From positions 1 through 11,684 of the forward strand of contig NZ_DASYHS010000105.1 in NCBI RefSeq assembly GCF_035998295.1: a DNA stretch of 11,684 nt. The letters run 5' to 3'. The translations under genes were made by a program, and so were the position numbers. The notes beneath the pieces were generated by a model, which was not told the origin of the DNA, ran no database searches, and saw nothing but the letters and a program-made list of their open reading frames with translations. The stretch is from DASYHS01 sp035998295 (GTDB lineage: Bacteria; Pseudomonadota; Alphaproteobacteria; Azospirillales; Azospirillaceae). This document shows positions 6,740-11,684 of the stretch, one piece after another. Within the stretch, counting starts at the first letter, position 1, and every line of letters starts with the position of its first letter.

Positions 6740-6778
6740 ATGTTCGCACCACCCGCCCACCATCTCTGTCGTCGCTGA
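6740..6778 (+). CDS. Possible 12-codon leader ORF upstream of metN
   Basis: ATG 6740 to TGA 6776-6778 encodes MFAPPAHHLCRR. GGGAG (6729-6733) lies six bases upstream, a better ribosome-binding site than any seen for metN itself. It is the first good initiation site after the riboswitch, about 44 bases past its end. The peptide ends Leu-Cys-Arg-Arg, so a cysteine codon (6767-6769) sits three codons before the stop, as might suit a sulfur-amino-acid attenuator. The peptide is too short for homology. It could also be chance. Conservation in relatives would decide. Confidence 0.4.
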   Translation: MFAPPAHHLCRR

Positions 6779-6791
6779 ACCGACGTTTCCG

Positions 6792-6807
6792 CCTGCCCAT
6801 GGGCAGG
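6792..6807 (+). other. 16-bp perfect palindrome in the metN leader
   Basis: CCTGCCCATGGGCAGG is its own reverse complement. As RNA it folds to a six-pair stem with a CATG loop; as DNA it could bind a dimeric regulator. It lies 13 bases after the 12-codon ORF stop and 60 bases before metN. No T-run follows, so a simple intrinsic terminator is unlikely. Confidence 0.5.
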
Positions 6808-6866
6808 ACCGCTTCAGATCACGGCACCAGGGAACCGGCACCGAACGCGGCCGGACAGTGGCAAGA

Positions 6867-7976
6867 ATGTACATCACGGTATCCGACGCGGCGGACCCCG
6901 GGTCCGGCGCGCAGCAGGCCGACGACGTCCGGGCGCGCGAAGCGATCGTGCGCATCCGGGACGTCCGGCGGCGCTACGGCCAGGTCGTCGCCCTGGACGG
7001 GATCTCGGTCGAGGTCGGCCGGGGCGAGATCTTCGGCATCATCGGGCGCAGCGGCGCCGGCAAGAGCACGCTGATCCGCACGATCAACGGGCTGGAGACC
7101 GTCGACGAGGGCTCGGTCGAGGTCGCCGGCCGGCGCATCTCCGGCCTGTCGGAGAGCGAGCTGGTCCCGGTGCGCCGGCGCATCGGCATGGTGTTCCAGC
7201 ACTTCAACCTGCTCTCCGCCAAGACGGTGTTCGACAACGTCGCCCTGCCGCTGAAGCTTGCGGGCGTCGGCCGCGCCGAGATCGAGCCCAAGGTGCGCCA
7301 GCTCCTCGACCTCGTCGGCCTGTCCGACAAGGCGCGGGCCTATCCGGCGATGCTGTCGGGCGGCCAGAAGCAGCGGGTCGGGATCGCGCGCGCGCTGGCC
7401 GCCGACCCCGAGCTGCTGCTCTCCGACGAGGCGACGTCGGCGCTCGACCCCGAGACGACGCTGTCGATCCTGCATCTCCTGCGCGACATCAACCGCCGCC
7501 TCGGCCTCACCATTGTGCTGATCACCCACGAGATGGCCGTGATCCGCGAGATCTGCGACCGCGTCGCCGTGCTCGACCGCGGGCGCGTCGTCGAGCACGG
7601 CCCGGTGTGGGAGGTCTTCGCCCGGCCCGCCACCGAGGTGACGCGCCGCCTGCTCGGCACGCTGCGGCCCGAGCTGCCGGCCTTCCTGGCCGAGCGGGTG
7701 CGCCCGCAGCCGGGCCCCGGCACCGACGCGCTGATCCGCCTGGAGTTCACCGGGAAGGCGGCGCTGGAGCCGGTGCTGGCCGACCTCGCGCGCGAGCTCG
7801 ACGTGCGGGCGACGCTGGTCCACGGCTCGATCGACTACATCGCCGAGCGTCCTGTGGCGACGCTCGTGATCTCGGTCCCCTACGAGGGCGAGGACTGGCT
7901 GCGGCGGGTGAACGCCCACCTGGCCGGTCGCGTCGCCGGCATGGAGGTCCTGGGTTATGTCCCCCGCGCTCTTTGA
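6867..7976 (+). CDS. metN: Methionine ABC transporter ATP-binding protein
   Basis: This 369-residue protein carries a full ABC ATPase domain: Walker A GRSGAGKST (60-68), Q-loop Gln111 in VFQHFNLL, signature LSGGQKQR (163-170), Walker B LLLSDEATSALD (183-194) and H-loop His221. GRSGAGKSTLIR..NGLE and DEATSALDPETT are characteristic of MetN. The C-terminal region (about 285-369) matches the NIL domain, which binds methionine and inhibits transport in the family. It powers import of methionine with MetI and MetQ. The start is uncertain. ATG 6867 is chosen because codons become G/C-ending only after it. GTG 6858 is in frame, and GTG 6948 would remove a 27-residue extension but has no better ribosome-binding site. 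The family usually starts close to the ATPase core, so the acidic N-terminal extension is odd. The gene overlaps metI by 20 bases, and the whole operon is probably under SAM control. Confidence 0.95.
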   Translation: MYITVSDAADPGSGAQQADDVRAREAIVRIRDVRRRYGQVVALDGISVEVGRGEIFGIIGRSGAGKSTLIRTINGLETVDEGSVEVAGRRISGLSESELVPVRRRIGMVFQHFNLLSAKTVFDNVALPLKLAGVGRAEIEPKVRQLLDLVGLSDKARAYPAMLSGGQKQRVGIARALAADPELLLSDEATSALDPETTLSILHLLRDINRRLGLTIVLITHEMAVIREICDRVAVLDRGRVVEHGPVWEVFARPATEVTRRLLGTLRPELPAFLAERVRPQPGPGTDALIRLEFTGKAALEPVLADLARELDVRATLVHGSIDYIAERPVATLVISVPYEGEDWLRRVNAHLAGRVAGMEVLGYVPRAL

Positions 7977-8613
7977 CCTGTTCCTCGCCTCGATCGTCGA
8001 GACGGCCGTCATGGTCGGCCTGTCCGGCGCCGTCTCCTTCGTGGTCGGGCTGCCGCTGGCGCTGCTGCTGGTCGCGACCGACCGCGGCGGCATCTGGGAG
8101 AAGCCGCTGATCAACCGCGGCGTCGGCGCGGTGGTGAACGCCTTCCGCTCCATACCCTTCATCATCCTGCTGGTGGCGCTGCTGCCCTTCACCCGCTTCA
8201 TCGTCGGCACGACCATCGGCACGGCGGCGGCGATCGTGCCGCTCACGGTCGCGGCGACGCCCTATTTCGCCCGCATCGCCGAGGTCTCGCTGCGCGAGGT
8301 CGACCGCGGCCTGATCGAGGCGGTGAAGGCGATGGGCGGCACGCGCTGGCAGATCGTGCGCGAGGTGCTGGTGCCCGAAGCGCTGCCCGGCATCGTCTCC
8401 GGCTTCACCGTGACGCTGGTGACCCTGATCGGCGCGTCGGCCATGGCCGGCGCGGTCGGTGCCGGCGGCCTCGGCGACCTCGCGATCCGCTACGGCTACC
8501 AGCGCTTCGAGGTCGTGGTGATGCTGAGCGTCATCGTCGCCCTGATCGTCATGGTGTCGGCGGTCCAGTCCGGCGGCGACCTGATCGCCCGCAGGCTCGA
8601 CCGGCGCCGCTAG
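7957..8613 (+). CDS. metI: Methionine ABC transporter permease
   Basis: This 218-residue protein has the length and about five transmembrane segments typical of MetI. Family marks are NAFRSIPFIILLVALLPFTR (61-80), the cytoplasmic EAA loop RGLIEAVKAMGGTRWQIVRE (117-136) that contacts MetN, and GAVGAGGLGDLAIRYGYQRF (165-184). It forms the homodimeric membrane channel of the methionine importer. ATG 7957 has GGAGG (7943-7947) nine bases upstream, inside metN, and the 20-base overlap suggests coupled translation. The stop at 8611-8613 lies in a degenerate copy of the repeat that fills the following spacer. Confidence 0.95.
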   Translation: MSPALFDLFLASIVETAVMVGLSGAVSFVVGLPLALLLVATDRGGIWEKPLINRGVGAVVNAFRSIPFIILLVALLPFTRFIVGTTIGTAAAIVPLTVAATPYFARIAEVSLREVDRGLIEAVKAMGGTRWQIVREVLVPEALPGIVSGFTVTLVTLIGASAMAGAVGAGGLGDLAIRYGYQRFEVVVMLSVIVALIVMVSAVQSGGDLIARRLDRRR

Positions 8614-8618
8614 CCCGG

Positions 8619-8664
8619 CGCCGCAACCCGCCGCCGCAACCCGACGCCGCAACCCAACGCCACC
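8619..8664 (+). repeat. 13-bp tandem repeat in the metI-metQ spacer
   Basis: CGCCGCAACCC occurs at 8619, 8632 and 8645, a strict 13-base period, with a decayed fourth copy from 8658. A related CGCCGC-TAG-CCC at 8605-8616 holds the metI stop codon, so the array may have grown from the 3' end of metI. It is noncoding and has no obvious dyad. It may simply be slipped-strand expansion. Confidence 0.75.
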
Positions 8665-8695
8665 GGCCCGGCACCCTATCCATCGTTTTCGAACC

Positions 8696-8712
8696 GCGGC
8701 CCGAACGGCCGC
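8696..8712 (+). other. Small G-C hairpin just upstream of the metQ ribosome-binding site
   Basis: GCGGCC (8696-8701) pairs with GGCCGC (8707-8712) around a CGAAC loop, seven bases before GGAGG (8720-8724). It could stabilise the 5' end of a processed metQ transcript, since binding proteins are usually made in excess. The stem is only six pairs. Confidence 0.35.
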
Positions 8713-8731
8713 CAATACCGGAGGTATGACC

Positions 8732-9517
8732 ATGAAGTTCCGTCTGAAATCCGCCCTGCTGGGCCTCGCCCTGCTCTCCCTTCCCGCGGCGGCCGGCGCC
8801 GAGACCGTCAAGGTCGGCGTCGCCGCCGGCGACGACGAGGTGATCTGGCAGCAGGTCAAGGAAGTCGCCGCCAAGGACGGCCTCGACGTCGAGCTCATCG
8901 TCTTCAACGACTACCTGCTGCCGAACGCGGCGCTGGATGCGGGCGACCTCGACGCCAACTCCTTCCAGCACAAGCCCTTCCTGGAGAACGAGGTCCGGAC
9001 CAAGGGCTACGAGCTGACGGCGATCGCCGACACGATCGTGGCACCGATCGGCCTCTACTCGAACAAGGTCGACGACGTCGCCGACATCCCGCAAGGCGGG
9101 CAGATCGGCGTCGCCAACGATCCGTCCAACGGCGGCCGCGGCCTGCTGCTGCTCGAGGCCGAGGGCCTGATCGAGCTGCGCGACGGCGCCGGCATCCTGC
9201 CGACCCCGCTCGACATCACCGCCAACCCCCGCGACCTGCGCATCGTCGAACTGGACGCCGCCCAGCTCCCGCGCAGCCTCGACGACCTGGACGCGGCCGT
9301 CGTCAACAACAACTACGCCGTGCTGGCCGACCTGAAGCCGAGCGACGCCATCGCGATCGAGCCCGCGATCGACAATCCCTACGGCAACGTGATCGCGGTG
9401 CGCACGGCCGACAAGGACAAGCCGGTGTTCGACCGCCTGGTCGCCGCCTACCACAGCGACGAGATCCGGAAGTTCATCGAGGACCACTTCAAGGGCGCCC
9501 TGATCCCGGCGTTCTGA
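8732..9517 (+). CDS. metQ: Methionine ABC transporter substrate-binding protein (NlpA/MetQ family)
   Basis: This 261-residue protein starts at ATG 8732. GGAGG (8720-8724) is seven bases away, while the in-frame ATG 8726 is only one base from it. A signal peptide with the hydrophobic core LLGLALLSL ends at AGA, with cleavage after residue 23. There is no lipobox cysteine, so the protein should be soluble in the periplasm rather than a lipoprotein like E. coli MetQ. NlpA/MetQ marks are VFNDYLLPNAALDAGDLDAN (57-76), NSFQHKPFL (76-84), ANDPSNGGRGLLLLE (128-142) and DAAVVNNNYA (187-196), which supply the aromatic, His, Arg and Asn residues of the methionine pocket. It delivers methionine to MetNI. 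The 118-base gap to metI contains repeats and a small hairpin but no T-run terminator, so cotranscription is likely. Confidence 0.95.
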   Translation: MKFRLKSALLGLALLSLPAAAGAETVKVGVAAGDDEVIWQQVKEVAAKDGLDVELIVFNDYLLPNAALDAGDLDANSFQHKPFLENEVRTKGYELTAIADTIVAPIGLYSNKVDDVADIPQGGQIGVANDPSNGGRGLLLLEAEGLIELRDGAGILPTPLDITANPRDLRIVELDAAQLPRSLDDLDAAVVNNNYAVLADLKPSDAIAIEPAIDNPYGNVIAVRTADKDKPVFDRLVAAYHSDEIRKFIEDHFKGALIPAF

Positions 9518-9523
9518 CGACCG

Positions 9524-9603
9524 CGCGCCGCCGGGCCCTATGCGACGGTCGCCCGGCGGCGCCACGCGCCGCCGGGCCCATGCAACGGCTTGGCGGCGCC
9601 GCC
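9524..9603 (+). repeat. Duplicated hairpin element between metQ and the antiporter gene
   Basis: A 15-base block, CGCGCCGCCGGGCCC, occurs at 9524-9538 and again at 9565-9579. Each is followed by ATGC and ACGG with small changes, giving a 41-base period. The second copy forms its own stem, 9566-9573 with 9592-9599. The unit ends in the perfect palindrome GGCGGCGCCGCC (9592-9603). This looks like a REP-like or locally duplicated palindromic unit; no partner copies elsewhere in the window are this similar. Confidence 0.6.
9525..9562 (+). terminator. 12-bp perfect hairpin downstream of metQ
   Basis: Positions 9525-9536 pair without mismatch with 9551-9562 around a 14-base loop, eight bases after the metQ stop. 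All 12 pairs are G-C. No T-run follows, so the efficiency of a Rho-independent stop is doubtful. It may instead protect the metQ 3' end. It is the first copy of a duplicated element. Confidence 0.55.
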
Positions 9604-9618
9604 GTTCCCCTCGGGGAC

Positions 9619-9634
9619 GCGCCGTTTCCGGCGC
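9619..9634 (+). other. Six-pair hairpin with TTTC loop upstream of the antiporter gene
   Basis: GCGCCG (9619-9624) pairs with CGGCGC (9629-9634). It is the third hairpin in the 144-base spacer and lies 20 bases before the ribosome-binding site of the antiporter gene. It might be a structured leader or leftover repeat. Confidence 0.3.
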
Positions 9635-9661
9635 TCTCCCGACGAACGGCCGCGAGGAGCC

Positions 9662-10924
9662 ATGACCCCCTTCGACATCGCGGCGATCCTGCTGGGAACG
9701 GTCACGCTGTTCGCGGTGCTCAACCACCATTTCCTGCGCCTGCCCCTGGCGATCGGACTGGTGATCATCGCGCTGGTCAGCTCCTTCGCCGTCATCGCGC
9801 TCGACCGGATCACGCCCCTGACCATCGACGACACGATCCGCTCGATGCTGGTCGCGCTCGATTTCGAGCAGATCGTGATGACCTGGATGCTGCCCTTCCT
9901 CCTGTTCGCCGGCGCGCTGCGGGTCGATGTCACCGAACTGGCGAACCGGAAATGGACCATCCTGACGATGGCCACCATCGGCGTCGCGATCTCCACCCTG
10001 GTGATCGGCCTCGGCTTCGCCCATCTCGCCGGCGTGCCGCTGATGGTGGCGCTGGTGTTCGGGGCGATCGCGACCCCGACCGATCCCGTGGCGGTGCTCT
10101 CCATCCTCCAGACCTCGGGCGCGCCGAAGAGTCTCGAATCCAAGATCGTCGGAGAATCGCTGTTCAACGACGGCGTCGCCGTGGTCGTGTTCCTCGGCCT
10201 GACCGCCGCGACGTTCGGCACCACGACCCACAGCGCCGAGGCCGGGATCGCGTCGACCGCGGTGCTGTTCCTGCAGGAAGTGCTCGGCGGCGTGCTTCTC
10301 GGCCTGCTCGGCGGCTATGCCGGCTATCGTCTGGTCAAGACGATCGACGACTTCTTCATCGAATTCCTGCTGACGCTCGCGCTGGTGTTCGCGCTCGGCG
10401 CCGGCGCCCACGCGCTCCACGTCTCCGGCCCCCTCGCGGTCGTCGTCGCCGGGCTGTTCATGGGCAATCACGGCGCGCGCTACGGCATGTCGGAGGAGAC
10501 CTGGCGCTACGTGGACAAGAGCTGGTTCGTGATCGACGAGCTGCTGAACGTCGTGCTGTTCACCCTGATCGGCCTCGAGATCTTCGCGATCGACCTCGAA
10601 CCGGCCACGGTCGCCATCGCGCTGCTCGCCATTCCGCTGTCGCTGGCGGGGCGCTTCGCCGCGGTGGCGCTGCCGATCACGATCCTCAGCCTCGGGCGGG
10701 ACTTCACGCGCGGCTCGGTGCCGGCGCTCACCTGGGGCGGCCTGAAGGGCGGCGTGTCGGTCGCGCTGGCGCTCTCGCTGCCCGAGAGCGAGTACAAGCC
10801 GCTGCTGCTGGCCGCGGTCTACGCGGTCGTGATCTTCTCGATCATCGTCCAGGGCCTGACCCTGGGGCCGCTGGTCAGGCGGGTCATGCGGCCCAAGGGC
10901 CCGCCGCTTAGCGAAGAACCCTGA
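9662..10924 (+). CDS. CPA1-family Na+/H+ antiporter (NhaP type)
   Basis: This 420-residue membrane protein has about 12-13 hydrophobic segments. Family motifs are MLPFLLFAGAL (76-86), GAIATPTDPVAVLS (134-147, Asp141), GESLFNDGVAVVVF (164-177, the Asn169-Asp170 pair of the ion site), LNVVLFTLIGLE (295-306), AGR (Arg331) and TWGGLKGGVSVALALSLP (357-374). These fit the electroneutral CPA1/NhaP branch, which exchanges Na+ (or K+) for H+ in pH and salt homeostasis. The cytoplasmic tail is very short, so no regulatory nucleotide-binding domain is present. ATG 9662 is chosen. AGGAG (9655-9659) lies only two bases before it, which is close, but GAGG (9654-9657) gives four. An upstream in-frame TTG at 9590 would add a non-hydrophobic segment encoded over the hairpin repeats. 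There is no functional link to metNIQ beyond orientation. Confidence 0.93.
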   Translation: MTPFDIAAILLGTVTLFAVLNHHFLRLPLAIGLVIIALVSSFAVIALDRITPLTIDDTIRSMLVALDFEQIVMTWMLPFLLFAGALRVDVTELANRKWTILTMATIGVAISTLVIGLGFAHLAGVPLMVALVFGAIATPTDPVAVLSILQTSGAPKSLESKIVGESLFNDGVAVVVFLGLTAATFGTTTHSAEAGIASTAVLFLQEVLGGVLLGLLGGYAGYRLVKTIDDFFIEFLLTLALVFALGAGAHALHVSGPLAVVVAGLFMGNHGARYGMSEETWRYVDKSWFVIDELLNVVLFTLIGLEIFAIDLEPATVAIALLAIPLSLAGRFAAVALPITILSLGRDFTRGSVPALTWGGLKGGVSVALALSLPESEYKPLLLAAVYAVVIFSIIVQGLTLGPLVRRVMRPKGPPLSEEP

Positions 10925-10991
10925 CCTCCGCCGCGACGGCCGGCTTGGTGGTATGATCGGCGGCCCTGCAAGCCGCGCGAGGACTTCCCGG

Positions 10992-11408
10992 ATGACGGAC
11001 CCTCTCACCCCCGACGCCTTTCCCCTGCGGACCTTCGACAAGCTCCGCTACGCCGACACCGACCGGCAGGGGCACGTCAACAACGCTGTCTTCGCGACCT
11101 TCCTCGAGACCGGGCGGGTCGAGATCCTCTACGACCCGGCCTTCCCCCTCGCCGAGCCGGGCAGCGCGTTCGTGATCGCGCGGCTGGCGCTCGATTTCCG
11201 CTCCGAAATCCGCTGGCCGGGCACGGTCGAGATCGGGACGCGCGTGGCCGCGGTCGGCCGCAGCTCCCTCACGCTCGCGCAGGGCCTGTTCCAGGACGGC
11301 CGGTGCGTCGCGACGGCCGAGACCGTCATCGTCCAGATGGACGAGGCGACGCGCCGCTCCCGCCCGCTGTCGGAGGCCGCCGTGGCGCGCCTGTCGTCGC
11401 TGGGGTGA
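10992..11408 (+). CDS. Acyl-CoA thioesterase, 4HBT/hotdog fold
   Basis: This 138-residue protein is the usual size of single-hotdog thioesterases. Near the N-terminus it carries LRYADTDRQGHVNNAVFATF (18-37); the D-x-x-G-H-V-N-N pattern with Asp24 as the likely catalytic acid is typical of 4HBT thioesterases. It continues with ETGRVE on the central helix and the strand VIARLALDFRSEIRWPGTVE. It should hydrolyse a fatty-acyl or aromatic acyl-CoA in the cytoplasm as a dimer or tetramer; the substrate is unknown. ATG 10992 has GAGGA (10979-10983) eight bases upstream. The in-frame ATG 10953 would add 13 residues and lacks a good site. It starts 67 bases after the antiporter gene, and cotranscription is possible. 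The stop codon sits inside a hairpin. Confidence 0.92.
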   Translation: MTDPLTPDAFPLRTFDKLRYADTDRQGHVNNAVFATFLETGRVEILYDPAFPLAEPGSAFVIARLALDFRSEIRWPGTVEIGTRVAAVGRSSLTLAQGLFQDGRCVATAETVIVQMDEATRRSRPLSEAAVARLSSLG

Positions 11409-11429
11409 TTCCGCCTATGGCGGATCACC
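11404..11429 (+). terminator. Hairpin spanning the thioesterase stop codon
   Basis: GGTGAT-(T)-CCGCC (11404-11415) pairs with GGCGG-ATCACC (11419-11429) around a three-base TAT loop with one bulged T, giving 11 pairs. The TGA stop (11406-11408) is in the left arm. No T-run follows. It may mark the 3' end of the transcript together with the larger inverted repeat at 11506-11564. Confidence 0.4.
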
Positions 11430-11521
11430 GTCCTGCAGTTCCACCTGATCCTGTGCGGCGGCTGACGAAACTCGCCACGGCCCCCAACGGCATCCACCAC
11501 CTGAAGCGCGGCCAGGGATAG
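11417..11521 (+). CDS. Doubtful 34-codon ORF
   Basis: ATG 11417 to TAG 11519-11521 encodes a basic peptide beginning MADHRPAVPPDPVRRL and ending in LKRGQG. GGGGTG (11402-11407) is a weak possible ribosome-binding site. The second half has G/C-rich third positions, the first half does not. The start lies in the loop of a stable hairpin and the end runs into an inverted repeat. I recognise no family. It may be a chance ORF or a gene remnant. Confidence 0.15.
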   Translation: MADHRPAVPPDPVRRLTKLATAPNGIHHLKRGQG

Positions 11522-11564
11522 CCGCGCCGGTCGCGCATGGAGGCGCGACCCTTCCTGGCCGCGC
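11506..11564. terminator. Nested inverted repeat between convergent genes, candidate bidirectional terminator
   Basis: The outer stem is 11506-11516 with 11554-11564: 11 perfect pairs, extendable by a G-T and an A-T pair to 11518/11552. The inner stem is 11529-11536 with 11543-11550, eight perfect pairs and a six-base loop. The right arms of the two stems are nearly contiguous, so one long, one-sidedly bulged hairpin can form. The position, ending three bases before the stop codon of a minus-strand gene and following the plus-strand thioesterase, suits a shared terminator. No T-run is seen on either strand. Confidence 0.5.
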
Positions 11565-11584
11565 CTCTACCGGTCGCGCATGGA
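11527..11584. repeat. 15-bp direct repeat
   Basis: CCGGTCGCGCATGGA occurs at 11527-11541 and 11570-11584, 43 bases apart. The first copy supplies the left arm of the inner hairpin. The second codes for the last residues of the minus-strand gene across its stop. This suggests a short duplication of the 3' end of that gene, with part of it now used in the terminator-like structure. Confidence 0.65.
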
Positions 11585-11684
11585 ATGGTAGCCGTACAGC
11601 GCCGCGACGCCCAGCGACGCCAGGGTGACGGCGCGCGCGAGCGTGACGCCGCCGCCGCGGGACGGGCGCCGCCATCCCCCGGAC
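11567..11684 (-). CDS. 3' end of an unidentified minus-strand gene with a hydrophobic C-terminus
   Basis: Reading the minus strand from the right edge, one frame is open for 38 codons to a TAG at 11569-11567. It contains a hydrophobic stretch, VTLARAVTLASLGVAALYGY, followed by HSMRDR and the stop, with many G/C third positions. This looks like a C-terminal membrane helix with a short charged end. I cannot name a family from so little. Placement next to a terminator-like repeat supports a real gene end. Another minus-strand frame here (11415-11675) is arginine-rich and looks like a shadow. Confidence 0.4.
   Translation of the reverse strand, partial: SGGWRRPSRGGGVTLARAVTLASLGVAALYGYHSMRDR

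Noticed and set aside
8619..8664. CRISPR-like array
   Set aside because: A 13-base period with no spacers; it is a simple tandem repeat.
9590..9661. TTG start adding 24 residues to the antiporter
   Set aside because: The extension is encoded over a hairpin and palindrome region, has no ribosome-binding site and is unlike the family N-terminus.
8549..11041. 830-codon minus-strand open frame across metQ and the antiporter gene
   Set aside because: It is antisense to two clear family members, rich in Arg, Gln, His, Asp and Glu, and has no recognisable domain. Long antisense frames are expected in high-GC DNA with G/C-ending codons.
11415..11675. 86-codon minus-strand open frame at the right edge
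   Set aside because: Arginine-rich and runs through the terminator-like repeat; a neighbouring frame gives a more convincing hydrophobic gene end at 11567.

Overview
This window is GC-rich DNA (third codon positions are overwhelmingly G or C) with nine complete protein genes and two edge fragments. All genes run left to right except a fragment at the right edge. High GC, a SAM-II-type riboswitch in front of a methionine transporter operon, a TRAP transporter beside an enolase-superfamily dehydratase, and frequent GTG/TTG starts all fit an Alphaproteobacterium. That placement is inference. I see no mobile element, CRISPR array, tRNA or rRNA.

Region 1 (1-703) is the 3' part of an alpha/beta hydrolase gene whose start lies outside the window. 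Region 2 (about 740-6521) looks like a sugar-acid catabolic cluster. It holds a FadR-type GntR/FCD regulator, the three parts of a TRAP transporter (small membrane subunit, large membrane subunit, periplasmic binding protein), an enolase-superfamily acid-sugar dehydratase and an EamA/DMT-family permease. The regulator gene overlaps the small TRAP subunit gene, the two membrane genes share an ATGA junction, and a 12-bp hairpin separates the binding protein gene from the dehydratase gene. The likely logic is ligand sensing by the FCD domain, sodium-coupled uptake by the TRAP system and dehydration of the imported acid in the cytoplasm. The permease may handle a related solute or product. No substrate can be fixed from sequence alone.

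Region 3 (6522-9517) is a methionine ABC transporter operon, metN-metI-metQ. The 345-base leader holds a candidate promoter, a perfect 8-bp hairpin abutting a SAM-II-like riboswitch, a 12-codon upstream ORF with its own Shine-Dalgarno sequence, and a 16-bp perfect palindrome. This composite leader is the most interesting item in the window. The metI-metQ spacer carries a 13-bp tandem repeat and a small hairpin.

Region 4 (9518-11408) begins with a duplicated GC-rich hairpin element, followed by a CPA1 (NhaP-type) Na+/H+ antiporter gene and a hotdog-fold acyl-CoA thioesterase gene. Region 5 (11409-11684) lies between convergent genes. It holds a hairpin across the thioesterase stop codon, a nested inverted repeat that could be a bidirectional terminator, a 15-bp direct repeat, a doubtful 34-codon ORF and the 3' end of a minus-strand gene encoding a hydrophobic C-terminus.

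Most genes here are ordinary members of known families. I do not see a clearly new multi-gene system. The best candidates for something undescribed are the leader of metNIQ and the unassigned specificity of the dehydratase/TRAP cluster.
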